64,000 nt of DNA, taken from NCBI GenBank assembly GCA_949752735.1, contig OX457047.1:19710372-19774371 (forward strand). Reading direction: 5' to 3'. The notes beneath the pieces are model-generated. The model saw only the letters and a program-made list of their open reading frames with translations, searched no databases and was not told the DNA's origin. The stretch's first letter is position 1. Each line of letters begins with the position of its first letter. A program made the position numbers and the translations under genes. Shown here one piece after another: positions 1 to 10,938 of this stretch. This stretch comes from Lumbricus terrestris. Taxonomy: Eukaryota; Annelida; Clitellata; Crassiclitellata; Lumbricidae.

Positions 1-360
1 TTTGTGACGTCGCTTCGATTGTGATATGGATCCACTTTTATAGAAGTTCGTGTCTAGAATATAAATTAGGAATATTGTGCAGGCGTCATTCTGATTGTGA
101 TGCTAATGTACTCTCATGGACGTTCATTGTGAGAATTTATAACTATAGTACAATTGTGACATCACATTGATGTAAACCTGCCATCATAGAAGTTCAGTTT
201 GGGAATAAAAAGCAAGACCAATTGTGACGTCACATTGATACAGATCTATTATTATAGATGCTCATTTCTAGAGTATAAAACTAGGTCAATGTGACGTCAC
301 ATTGATACAAATCTGCTATTATATATATCTGATGTTCATATTGAGAACATTACGTTCTGC
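1..360. repeat. CRE-containing satellite, block 1
   Basis: Diverged tandem units of roughly 74 bp run TGTGACGTCACTTCGATTAT, then a CAGATCTACTATTATAGAAG-like part, then TTCATTTTGAGAATATAAAAC and a CTAGGCCTA-type junction. Five to six units are visible here; TGACGTCA is intact near 224 and 291 and mutated in the others. The block may continue upstream of the window. Confidence 0.85.
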
Positions 361-429
361 TGTCCATGGTCACTTATTATGTCAGCCATTAATATTCACA
401 TCTGCTAATTTTCTGCTTCATATTTTTAG

Positions 430-510
430 TTTCAAACCAATCACGTCATTGCAATCATAAGAATTAGGCTATATAAGCCCATTAGACAGAAATTATTGGA
501 TATCAGACCT
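430..510 (+). promoter_or_regulatory. Possible core promoter (CCAAT, CRE/C-EBP-like, TATA, Inr)
   Basis: CCAAT at about 437 is followed by TCACGTCATTGCAAT, then TATATAAG at 470-477 and an initiator-like TCAGACC about 30 bp further on. The order and spacing fit an RNA polymerase II promoter firing rightward. No coding exon just downstream could be recognised, so the target may be a transposon or non-coding transcript. Confidence 0.35.
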
Positions 511-1491
511 CTACAACAGGTTTGTTACACTTAAATTCATTTCTTACACTTAAATTAATCGTTTATTTATTGTACATTTTTACACGTTAATAATTACCTG
601 TCTTAACAGTAGCGGAATTATCGATTAAGTAGATTTAATTGTATTTTCCGATCGGGTCCACACGCAGACAAGTCAGCTCGCAGTTCTGTTTCGCAATCCC
701 CAGCTTGCTGGGTGTATTGGCAGACCATTGTACGGACTTGGAATTCTATTCTTCACGATCCCATCCGGGTATTGTAAGATAGTTGTACGACTCGGCGGGT
801 TCCCGCAGCCAGTGAAGTGGTAAAATGGAGTCAGTAGGACTTCCAAATGGAAGGCTGTGGGGCAAGGTGGTGTACATACTGTTCGAGCAGCTCCTGCTGT
901 AAAGGTCGGGCACCCGGTCAGTCTCACAAGTTTTATTTCTCGCGGCCACCACCATAATGCGATAGGCTGCTGACAAACTCGTTTACTAAACCTTAATCAA
1001 CCTTGAGCTTCAGACTTGTCGGGAGACCAATGAGGATTAAGGCGAAAGGACGCGCTTCGAGGCGGAATCATGTGACGCAATTGATCTTTTTAATTCTCTG
1101 TAGAATTTCATGTTTAATCAATGATTGCTTAAGGTCTTCCTCAACACATATCTTCTAAAACCTCGTCTTTTAATCTATTAAGTAATTTAATGACAATAAT
1201 ATACTGTATTATATACAGCTCTTATTATCAATTTATCAAAGATACACATATCACGAGTTGCCCTTCTAAGTGTCAATAGGCTCATTGCTGTATATATCGT
1301 ATCTGTACAGTAGAGTGTAGTGAAAAAACGAAAATCAGATAATCGAAAAGTAATAGCAACCAAAATAAATTATTGCCCAAGGACATGGGGGTCAAGAAAT
1401 GTGTTAACAGTTTTCAAAAATATTAATGTCTTCAGCCCCAACCAGAAGGCCAAAGTTACGAAAATTTGATTATGATTCAAATCTACTATCA
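511..1491. other. No recognisable gene
   Basis: Open frames on the minus strand at 673-976 overlap each other and resemble no family I know. The rest is AT-rich sequence without clear repeats. Confidence 0.5.
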
Positions 1492-1940
1492 TCTATATTA
1501 TAAGGCAGAAACACTTTCCTTATGTTTGTTTGTTTGTTTGTTTGTTTGTACGCTTTTTGACTCTCCCCTGCAGAATAGGCTCGGAAATGAAACAGCGTCG
1601 GTTTAAAACAAAAATTGAAATCGATTCTTACCCAAATTATAAGGTCATCGCAACTATTTTCAGGTTTTAATTCAGTTTAAAACAAAAGTTATTCGCGTTT
1701 TAAGACAGATTTCATCAATAATAACGCTTCAGTAAAGAGTCTACAGCCCATGACGTCATACCCGCCGAGTAATAATTTGCGCAGCGCCCCGCAGCGGCGG
1801 GTCACCTTTGGCCTTTTGGGGAAGCGGGGTGGGGTGGAGGGTTGGCGAAAACCCGAAATCTAGCGGTCTACGATGGGTACCACAGTGGAGTAGTGTTTAA
1901 AACCCTATATTTCCCGGGCAACGCCGGGTAACACATCTAG
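1492..1940 (+). mobile_element. Helitron-like element, short non-autonomous
   Basis: It starts TCTATATTATAAGG after an A and ends in CTAG before a T. A GC-rich hairpin CCCGG-GCAACG-CCGGG lies just before the end (about 1914-1928). A 5' TC, 3' hairpin plus CTRR, and insertion between A and T are Helitron rules. It has no terminal inverted repeats and no target duplication. At 449 bp it has no coding capacity; a TTTG microsatellite lies near its 5' end. Confidence 0.75.
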
Positions 1941-2034
1941 TATCTATATAACCGTACAAATCAAATCAAATCAAATCAAACTTGTTTGTTCAAGTTTATT
2001 TTGAGCATACACAACAATAGGTCTATTGTATCGT

Positions 2035-2990
2035 CGTTCTGATCATAATACAAATGTAGCCTACTATTAACTAAATTGATTTTCAGAATACAATCTTGGC
2101 CAATTGTGACGTCACTTCAATTATGATACAAATTTGCTATTATAATTTTATTATAAGTTCATTTTGGGAATTTAAATAAGGCCTATTCTGACATCACCTC
2201 GATTATGATACACATCTCCTTATAAGGCATCATAAAAGATCACGTTGAGACAATATGAATTGGGCCTATTGCGACGTCTCCTCGATAACGATACAGATCT
2301 ACTATATATAAATGTTTATTTGAGAATATAACAAGGATTATGATGACGTCACGTTGATTCTGAAACAGATCTTTAAGTGTGGAACTTCATGTTGAGAATA
2401 GAAGGAAGTCGTGTTCTGTCATCGCTTCGATTAATTTACATATCTACTATTTGAAAAGTTCATTTTGTGAATATAAAAATAGACCTTTGCAGAATAATGG
2501 AGTACAGTGGTGGGAGGTTGAAGGATGGATGCAGGGAGACCATAAAGGACTGAGTTGCACGTCATTTCAATTATGTGACGTCACTTCAATTATGCGACGT
2601 CACTTCAATTATGATACACATATGCTATTATATAGAAGTTCTTTTTGAATACATAAAACTATAGGCCAATGGTGACGTCAATTCTAATATGATACAGATC
2701 TATACTATAATAGAAGTTCATTTTGAGAATATTTATCTTATTGTGACGTCACTGGAGCTATGATACAGATCTACTAAAACAGAAGTTCATTTTGAGAATA
2801 AAGAACTAGACCTAATGTGACGTCACTTTGTATGTAACTAAGCCTATATTGTGACGTCACTTCGCTTTTGATGCAGATCTACTGCCATAAAAGTTCATTT
2901 TAACAATACAAAGCTAGGCTTTTGTGACATCACTTCGATTATTACACAGATCTACTATTAAGAAAGTTCATCTTGAAAATATAACCAAGG
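2035..2990. repeat. CRE-containing satellite, block 2
   Basis: About a dozen units of the same 74-bp type as block 1, with TGACGTCA intact in many (for example near 2107, 2742, 2850). Around 2560-2610 the unit collapses to a short direct repeat of TGCGACGTCACTTCAATTA. Confidence 0.85.
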
Positions 2991-3250
2991 AATTTTATTT
3001 ATTTTTATTTATTTATTTATCTAATTCTGTAGCGGAACTTCAGGCTTACTACTCAGAGGCGCTCCCGACAACAACGCGGATGCTGCATCGGAGTTTCGCG
3101 ACGAAGATCCTGAGCAATTGTATAAGCGAAGGACTTGCTCAAGGTCCCTAGACTCCTTAATCGGCGTCTTGAGGTGGATTAGAACCTGGAACCATCGGGC
3201 TCCAAGGCACCGAACCCACCACTACACCACTACACCACTACTCCACTCTC
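2991..3250 (-). mobile_element. SINE family 1, minus-strand copy
   Basis: In minus orientation it has a tRNA-like head (GGTGGTGTAGTGGT region, box B-like sequence, then CCACCTCAAG), a CTTGAGCAAGTCCTTC core, and a GGGAGCGCCTCTGAGTAG 3' part. An A-rich/AAAT tail shows on the + strand as TTTATTTATTT. It interrupts the satellite. Confidence 0.8.
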
Positions 3251-3254
3251 ACAG

Positions 3255-4140
3255 ATACAAAATATAATCTGACGTCACTTCGGTTATGATGCAGATCCAT
3301 ACAATTATAGAAGTTCGTTTTGAGAATTTATCTAGGGCTACTGAGACCTCACTCTATTGTGATGCAAATCTAGTATTATAGAAACTATTTTGAAAATATA
3401 ACAAGGCGTTTTGTTACATCACTTCGATTAGGAAAAGATTTACTATGATGATGGAAGTTCATTTGAGAATACAACACTAGGCCCATTCTGACGTCATTTC
3501 GATTACGATATGATCATAATTATGATTTACTAATTAGATACTCATTTTTAGAATATAAAACTGGACCTGTTGTGACGTCACCCTGGCTATGATACAAATC
3601 TACCATTGCAGAAGTTCGTTTTGAGACTATAAGCTAGGCCAATTGTTACGTCACTTCGACCATGATACAGGTCTACTATTTCAGAAGCCTATATATTGTG
3701 ACATCACTTCGATTATGACGCAGATCTACTCTCATAAAAGTTTTTTGGGAATATAAAACTATAGGCCTATTAGATTATAGGTCTCTTAGATTACGTAGCA
3801 AATTTGCTATCAAAGTTGTGTGAGTTCAGTCTGGGAATATAAAGCTAGGTCTATTGTGACGTCACTTCGACTTCGATAAGACTACTATATCATTGTAGGC
3901 CTAGTTCATTTTGAGAATATATGACTTGGCCTATTGTGACGTCACTTCGATTATGACACAGATCTACTGTTATCAAAGTTCATTTTGAGACCCTATGGAC
4001 TAGGCCTATTGTGACGTCACTACGATTAAGATACAGCTATAATATTATAGACGTTCATTTTGAGACAACGTGAACTAGGCCTATTGTGACGTCACTTCGA
4101 TTATCATACAAATCTTCTATTTTAGAGGTTCATTTGTATA
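3255..4140. repeat. CRE-containing satellite, block 3
   Basis: About twelve further units; those from 3850 to 4140 are the most regular, each with TTGTGACGTCACTTCGATTA and TTCATTTTGAGA at a constant spacing. Confidence 0.85.
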
Positions 4141-4835
4141 CACATATTCAAATGAAATTTCTTGCATATGCATACATAGATGATGGAACAAGCTTCACTT
4201 TATGACTAAACCCCATCCTTGAGTTTGAATTACATTGAATTGGTTGACGCCTTATAGTCTAGACTGTGACTACGAATGCCATCGTAAGTTTGAGCTTAGT
4301 CGCTAAGTCATTCACTTTCGACCAGGGTCTGGATTCGAGACTCCTTTAGAACCGGTCGGTCGTAAAGACAGCCATACAAGTCAAGCTGTGGACGTCTGTA
4401 TAGCAGCAAATGAGGCGGAATCTCAACGCGTATAGTGCTGCTGAGCCACCATTGTCACGTCAAGTAATCGGACCGCAGTCACGCGGTCACGTGATAAGTT
4501 GTTTACGATGACATCACAAGCTGCGAAGTAGCAGCCAACCAAAGCCAGCATATAAGGTTACACTGCAACTAAGGAATGTTACAAACCAGTTGCAAGATGG
4601 ACCCATTTATATACCGCATTGTCTGATAATAAATAGTTGCGATGAGAGGTTGGTCCGTGAACGATACCGATGGTCACGTTGTCGTTTAACGACTTCTTCG
4701 TCATTGTCGGCGAATTATTTTGTCTAAGAGCAGAATAATTATTGGATCAGTAATTTCTAACATGTTTCGGTTTGCTGTAGCCTAGGCTGCTTCTTTCCGG
4801 TGCTGATTTTAGCGGTATAGTTTATTTGGATATCG
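4141..4835. other. No recognisable gene
   Basis: A CACGTG E-box, a TGACATCA and a CATATAAGG occur at 4488-4556 in a promoter-like order, but no exon could be tied to them. Confidence 0.4.
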
Positions 4836-4965
4836 TCTTGATTGACCTTGCGAGTGAAGGACTTGCTCAAGGTACCTGCGCGGCGACTTTGGGCGGATTC
4901 GAACCTGCAATCCTCCGGCTGCAAGGCGACGAACATACCCACTGCACCACCGCGCCCCACTACAA
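4836..4965 (-). mobile_element. SINE family 1, head fragment
   Basis: The reverse complement reads GGGGCGCGGTGGTGCAGTGG, a GGTTCGAATCC box B, and CCTTGAGCAAGTCCTTCACT. The 3' half is missing. Confidence 0.75.
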
Positions 4966-5289
4966 AGGTGCAATCCGATTTGCTGTTGATAAAAACTGAC
5001 TAAATATTAACTTTAACTACCGGTAGCTATCCATAGCCTACCTGAAAGACTGACAGCAAACTCAGCTTCACGACTTGGTTTCTGATCGATGAAAAGCTGC
5101 TAAGACGTAATAATTTACAGAAACAAAACTTGATCGATTGATTGATTGATTGATTGATTGATGATTGTATGATTGATCGATATGGTCCTCGTTTAATCTG
5201 AAAGTGCCACAATCTGTAATGAACGGATGATCACAAGTTATTACGAGAGTCGACTTTAACTTCGGCAGCAATGCAAGGCGCCATCACGT

Positions 5290-5630
5290 CATACTGGTCA
5301 ATTCAAACAAGAACTATTGTGACGTCAATTCAATTGTGATACAGATCCGCTCTAATTGGTGTTTATTTTGAGAATATAACAGTTGCTATTGTGACGTCAC
5401 TTCGATTATGATGCAGATTTACTACTATTGAAGTTCATTTTAAGAGTTGGAACAAGGTCTTTGTGACGTCACTACGTCACTTCGATTATGATAGAGACTT
5501 CTTGTCATAAAAGTTCAATTTGATTTTAAACAACGCCCATTCTATCGCCGTTTCGATTACGATGGAGGTCTACGAATAGAGAAGTTCATTTTGAGAATAT
5601 AGCTAGGCCTGTTGTGACGTCACTTTGAGT
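5290..5630. repeat. CRE-containing satellite, block 4
   Basis: Four to five diverged units of the same satellite after a 1.1-kb interruption. A GATT microsatellite lies at about 5133-5162 just before. Confidence 0.8.
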
Positions 5631-6483
5631 GGACCTTTTTAAACTGCATCCTTCCATATTTATGAGGAAGGAGGCATATTGAGGCGTATTTGAGCAGACG
5701 TATTTTGCTGATTGTGCGGCGCTGTGGTTCCCGTACAGAAACCATACGAAAGAAGTTGACACAAGTGAAGACCATCGCAACCGTCGCCGCGACGTTTATC
5801 TCTTCCACTTCATCATAACTCCATTAGGCAGCGCTGATTGCTTCCCGCACTTCGACTGGAAAACCAATGGAGGAGGAAAAGGGTTAATGGAAACCTCCGA
5901 CGGGGGCACACACACCGTCGGGCCCTGTGTGTGAACCCAAAAGGAAGTTGGAGGTCATGAGGCGACTGCAGACGGTCTGTCCACTGCAGCCACTCTGACA
6001 AATGCTTTGGGTGCTGATGGAAACAGCGATTGGACAAGTTCCCATGGAAACGGGTGGAGTTGGGGGGTGGGAGGTCAGTACGTCTCCACGGTGACAAGGG
6101 ACATTTGGTCGACGTGGTGACAGCTTTGACGATATTGAAGATTTAAGGTACGGAACTAAGATATTAAGGCATTACGGTCGATCGGTTTGTCGGACGGAGA
6201 CCGTTAGTTTCTCTTTTCGTCGCCAGTGGAGCGCGCCTAGCGGTCGCTGGAAAACCTACGCATGCAATCTCCGTTTCCCCGGCGGAGTTAACTGTTGAAC
6301 GGAGGGCTACGCGGGTTCAGCTTCTTCGGCATTCTTCGGCATTCTTCGGATTATTCCGGTCGATGCATTTCTATGATCGGACAGAAAATTGAGGACAGAA
6401 TTTATGATAGAAAACTGCACACGTCTCTTTCAAGCCTCTTTGAAATGTATAAAGAGATTTATCACATCATATATTTATTTATT
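5631..6483. other. No recognisable gene
   Basis: Mostly single-copy sequence of mixed base composition. A 94-codon minus-strand frame at 5813-6097 is rich in Arg, Pro and His and has no recognisable domain. Confidence 0.4.
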
Positions 6484-6892
6484 TTTATGTATGTATGTAT
6501 GTATGTATGTATGTATGTATGTATGTATGTATGTATGTATGTATGTATGTATGTATGTATGTATGTATGTATGTATGCATGTATGTATGTATGTATGTAT
6601 GTATGTATGTAGCTATGCATGTATGTATGTATGTATGTATGTATGTATGTATGTATGTATGTATGTATGTATGTATGTATGTATGTATGTATGCATGCAT
6701 GCATGCATATATGTACATGTATGTATGCATGTATGTATAGTTGTATACGTATGCATGCATATATGTATGTATGTAACTATGTATGTATACGTATGTATGT
6801 TTGTATGCATGTATGTATGCATGCACGTTTGTATGCATGTATGTATGTATGTGTGCATGCATGTATGTATGCATATATGTATGTATGAATAA
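6484..6892. repeat. (TATG)n microsatellite, about 400 bp
   Basis: A nearly perfect ATGT run with scattered GCATGCAT variants in the right half. It opens all frames on both strands, so the long open frames here are artefacts. Confidence 0.98.
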
Positions 6893-7254
6893 TAATGAAT
6901 TTAAACTTACGATGCTGTTTATTCATTCGATCAACAAATATTCCTACCCTTAATCTTGCACGAGCAACGCCATCAGGTCTTGGTTTATCTTATGGATGAT
7001 CGTGCCAAGTTTCTTGAATTCATTGCGTATTGATTTTCGAGTTCTGTCGATTTTTTGTGTCGTTCAAAACAGAAACGGTGGAAAACACTTCTCTACAGTT
7101 GCAGCTGCTACTTACATCTGTTATTATTTTTTCGTTTGTCTTTCGATCAATTCCTTTATCTTTCTTCATACACCTGAGTTATTTCGCTCATAAGTTTATC
7201 TGTGTGCGAATCAATCTAAGCTCAATCGATCAATCAAACCAATTATGTCATCAA

Positions 7255-7362
7255 CCATCATTCTGTCTCTCTGTCTCTCTGTCTCGTGTCGCTACGCCTC
7301 TCTTTTGATGCGACTCCCTCTGCCGCTGTATGTCTGTTTGTATGTCTGTCTGTCCCGCTCTG

Positions 7363-7393
<31 letters not shown>

Positions 7394-7408
7394 GTCTCTC
7401 TCTCTGTC

Positions 7409-7498
<90 letters not shown>
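7255..7498. repeat. (CT)n and (TCTG)n microsatellite
   Basis: Alternating CT and TCTG runs just upstream of exon 1; a pure-pyrimidine strand over much of 7365-7498. Confidence 0.97.
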
Positions 7499-7580
7499 CC
7501 TTCACTTTATCCTACATGCGTCTAATATTATATGAATTGATGTTGGTAACTTGGTTAGTTATATTAAACGGCGCCTTATC

Positions 7581-7662
7581 ATGAAGAAATTGATTATCGT
7601 CACCCTCCTCTTTAGCTTAGGCTTGGGACTGGCATTTTCAGATGAGTACGGACAGTGGCGAA
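7581..7662 (+). CDS. Exon 1: start codon and signal peptide
   Basis: ATG at 7581 opens a textbook signal peptide: MKK, then a hydrophobic core IIVTLLFSLGLGLAF, with likely cleavage near S20. It lies in the right order and strand before the first cysteine module, and the family normally begins with a signal peptide. The 3' end is uncertain. Exon 2 needs one carried base, which fits a donor GTTACG at 7663 (weak, AA before it). A better-looking GTACGG at 7646 leaves two bases and would need another acceptor, such as 10723, or an unseen small exon. No clear TATA box is visible; a CT/TCTG microsatellite ends 83 bp upstream. Confidence 0.55.
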
Positions 7663-8619
7663 GTTACGAATGGAGGAGATCTTGCTTTCATATTATACAT
7701 GTTCCTATCGCAACATTTGAAATTATCTTCTTTAAAATATACCATTGATTTATTACTGGTTTTCTGAGGGCCTCAGCATTGCTAATTTTCTTTAAAAAGA
7801 GAACTCCGCCACTGGTTGCACTCTGCCAGTGCCAGTCACAAACCTGGGTAAAGGAGGAGGGCGTCGCTAATGGTCTTTGTTACCACACAGTGACTTTAAA
7901 CTGCAACTACTACTACTCTTAAAAAAGAGCATTTCATCATTGGGTCTACAATTATTCATCTGTTTGTGTGATAATCTTAGACATGTGTGCGTATGTAGAC
8001 ATAGTCAAATCCTTTCTGAGTCATCACATCATTCCTTTTACTCCATCTGATCTTCTGCGTTTGCGCTATTTGCCAATGTGTCCTGCTTGAAGTTTTGTGT
8101 CTCCTCTTCCTGGACCTTTTTTATTTATTGTATTTTGTAAAGACTATAACAGTGGAGCATGATAAGCCGAGAGATGGCATACGCGTCGGCGGCACCTTCG
8201 ATCGCATACAAAGGATTTTTTAAAAAGCACCTGCAACTTCCTGTTGTATGTAATTGGCGCAGCTGAAGCGCTCTTTGAGTTCAACGTTATAATTATTTTG
8301 GGAATATTTTTCTCACAAAAAAGTCTCTTTTGAAAGTGGGCGCAAGGGCTTATTGAATCTTAACTCACTATTTGACAGAGCAACATAAAAAATCCACGCG
8401 TGCTGAACTTATAACCTCAATTTTAGCAACGTGGAATCCCAATGCAGACATTGAACACAGCCTCAATTTGTTTCAACAGCACAGAACCCGATTATGCGAT
8501 CACGTTGGTGTTTAAGAAAACAGCGTCAAATTGCTAATCTTCAATAATATTATTATTGTAGACGTGCTTTTATAAACGAACGGGTCTTTTTGATTTTTTA
8601 AGCACATAGCATTCGTAAT

Positions 8620-8625
8620 AATAAT

Positions 8626-8701
<76 letters not shown>

Positions 8702-8705
8702 TACC
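8620..8705. repeat. (AAT)n microsatellite next to assembly gap
   Basis: About 25 AAT units followed by an A-rich stretch that runs into the gap. The block of N is likely an assembly failure at this array. Confidence 0.95.
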
Positions 8706-8766
8706 TCAGGGCAAAAAAAAATAATAATAATAAAAAATAAAAATAAAAATAAAAAAATAAAAAATA

Positions 8767-8966
8767 NNNNNNNNNNNNNNNNNNNNNNNNNNNNNNNNNN
8801 NNNNNNNNNNNNNNNNNNNNNNNNNNNNNNNNNNNNNNNNNNNNNNNNNNNNNNNNNNNNNNNNNNNNNNNNNNNNNNNNNNNNNNNNNNNNNNNNNNNN
8901 NNNNNNNNNNNNNNNNNNNNNNNNNNNNNNNNNNNNNNNNNNNNNNNNNNNNNNNNNNNNNNNNNN
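8767..8966. other. Assembly gap (200 N)
   Basis: Exactly 200 ambiguous bases, probably a placeholder of arbitrary length. It removes the 5' end of the following Helitron-like element. Confidence 0.99.
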
Positions 8967-10315
8967 GAAGATTCTGTGTGTCTGTCTGTCTGTTTGTTCG
9001 GGATGCATTTCCACAGTTTTTGAGCTTTTCACTCCAAACCTTCACTACTGTGTAGGTCTCGGCACGAGACACAAAGTCGAGGGGTTGGCGATTCTCTACC
9101 ACCATGGGGGTCAGAGTGGGGGGCGAAACCCACCCCATTTTTTTCAAAACAATTTAGCCATTCAAATGAATTTTTTTCCTAGATAAAGGGCCGTCAGAAC
9201 CACCCGGATCAGTAGTTGGTTAATCTCTACCACCAAGGGGGCCAGAGTGGGGGCGAAAACATTAAGACGGTTAAACACCTTCTTAAGCGTTTGCATGGTC
9301 ATTATATTAATGGCGAGAGCTGCTTTCGTGATTTTCACGAAACTCCTAATTTCACGGGTGGCGTACTGGTGCAGGTCGGTGTGGTGGGGTGAGGTGAGGT
9401 GGGGAAGATGGTAATGGTGGGAGAGGGTTGGGTGAGGGGGGATGGGGTGAGGGGGTAAATTTTTCCCGAAAACCCTAATTTCACGGGTGGTGTACTGGTG
9501 CAGGTCGGTGTGGTGGGGTGAGGTGGGGAAGAGGGTAGGGATGAGGGGAGGGTTGGGTGGGGGCGAGGGGGATGGAGTGAGGGGGTAAATTTTTCCCGAA
9601 AACCCTAAATTCACGGGTGGCGTACTGGTGGAGGTCGTAGTGTGGTTGGGTGGGGTAGCGCGTGTATGGAGGGGTGGGGGTGGAGGAATTTATCCCGAAA
9701 TCCAAATTTCACGGGTGGCGTACCGGTGGGGGTCGGAATGCGGTGGGTAGTTGTGGGGTGGGGGATGGTAGGGTGGGTGGGGTGGGGGTGGAGGGTGGGG
9801 TTGAGGAGGTTGGGATCGTGGTGGGGTGGAGTAAGGGTGGCGGGTGGAATGGAGGGTGGGGTGAGGGTGGAGAGGTGAGGGGTGGGCGAGGGTGGTGATG
9901 TGTGGGAGGTGGGTTGGATGGGGTGGAGGGGTGGGGGTTGGGGTGGAGGGGTGAGGTGGAGGGTGGGGTTGGGGTGTGGGTGGGGTGTGGGCTGAGGTGG
10001 AGGGGTGAGGGTGGGTTGGAAGGTTGGGGGAGTGGAGGGGTGAGGGGTGGGTGTAGGGGATGGGGTGGGAGTTGGGTTGGGGTGGAGTGGGGGTGGTGGG
10101 GTTGAGAGGGGGTTAGGGGTGGAGTGGGAGTGGTGGAGTGGGAGGGGTGGAGGGCTGGGTTGGGGGGTGGGACGGGGTGAAAATTTTCCTGAAACCCAAA
10201 TTTCTCGGGTGGCGTACCGGTAGAGGCCGGTTTGTGGTGGGTGTTGTGTGGTGGGGTTGTGGCCGGAGCGGGTCAAATCCTAAATTTCCCGGGCAACGCC
10301 GGGCACCCCAGCTAG
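8967..10315 (+). mobile_element. Helitron-like element with internal G-rich minisatellite; 5' end lost in gap
   Basis: The left part (GAAGATTCTGTGTGTCTGTC, then TTTCCACAGTTTTTGAGCTTT) matches the 5' part of the element at 49005-51396 in the other orientation. The right end has the CCCGG-GCAACG-CCGGG hairpin and CTAG before T at 10312-10316. The interior carries diverged tandem units built on TTCACGGGTGGCGTACTGGT and a long GGTGGGGTG tract on this strand (about 9360-10270). No Rep/helicase coding is visible. Confidence 0.75.
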
Positions 10316-10360
10316 TAATAATAATAATAATAATAATAATAAAAATAATAATAATAATTT

Positions 10361-10490
10361 CAATTTATGGTGACCCACTCGAGACAAAACACCTTTTCCA
10401 ACGCTTTTTCATTTGCACCCAACGTTTTAATGCCGTGACCTTCAGAGGCACATTTGTGGACTTCAGTGTGGACGAGGCTCGGTAGTTCCA
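10361..10490 (+). mobile_element. LINE fragment, C-terminal tail of the RLE-type element
   Basis: Translation contains ETKHLFQRFF and QRFNAVTFRGTF, matching the NYLFQRLSI and QRFNSIAFSGSF tail of the minus-strand copy at 25218-25440. Only the last 40 or so codons remain. Confidence 0.65.
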
Positions 10491-10745
10491 GAATTTTAAT
10501 CTTAGGATAGCTTTTAAAAACCTGAAATAATAATAATGACGGTGGAATAGCGCGAGGAAGTCTCTTCCTGCATCGAGGTTCGTGTATTAATCAATTAATT
10601 CATTTACAAGACAACAGTTTGTTCTGAGGAGATATTTCTTTGAACTGGAGTTGATTGATGGACTGTATACAAAGATCGATTGATCGATGGATCGATTGAT
10701 TGATTGATTGATCAATGGCAAGCATCTGTCTGTTTTCTGGCTTAG

Positions 10746-10938
10746 TTTCCGAATGTCAGTTCCCGGTGGAGTGGCACGGACAGTGGTTCGAGGGCGGATC
10801 AGGTGGTATTACCATATCAGCAACGAACATCAGCAGGAAAGGAATCTGCGTCGAAACAGAGCACGAATTCTACCTCCTGCACAACCGGCAAGTACCGTAT
10901 ACTGTCAGAGAGAAGCGAACGGTGGCGGAGTTAGGCAA
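10746..10938 (+). CDS. Exon 2: first W/C module (residues 28-91)
   Basis: The acceptor is a good pyrimidine tract ending CTTAG at 10745. The donor is AA|GTATAT at 10939. The frame gives SECQFPVEWHGQWFEGG, followed by a beta-rich segment with GIC at Cys62. Pattern C-x-F-P-x2-W-x-G-x-W-F is the hallmark of the N-terminal domain of the uncharacterised invertebrate family I recall as DUF7044. The exon ends in phase 2 (AA), and exon 3 supplies T to make Asn92. An in-frame ATG at 10715 is a possible alternative start but lacks a convincing signal peptide. About 50 bp upstream is a short GATT microsatellite. Confidence 0.85.

Larger units (their letters stand above)
7499..8766. other. Non-coding sequence around exon 1 and start of intron 1
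   Basis: 7499-7580 is short AT-rich sequence before the start codon. In intron 1, 7762-7910 looks like a decayed interspersed repeat; a similar phrase with an AAGCCAGGA-type core occurs near 56190-56250. Nothing else is recognised up to the AAT array at about 8620. Confidence 0.4.

Noticed and set aside
6295..6892. Long open frames of repeated Tyr-Met-Cys-Val or Thr-Tyr-Ile-His residues (also near 19817-20206 and 27858-28317)
   Set aside because: They are translations of TATG/ATGT microsatellites, open on both strands.
9611..10276. 221-codon Pro/Thr/His-rich minus-strand frame
   Set aside because: It lies in the G-rich minisatellite inside a Helitron-like element; the composition is purely repeat-driven.
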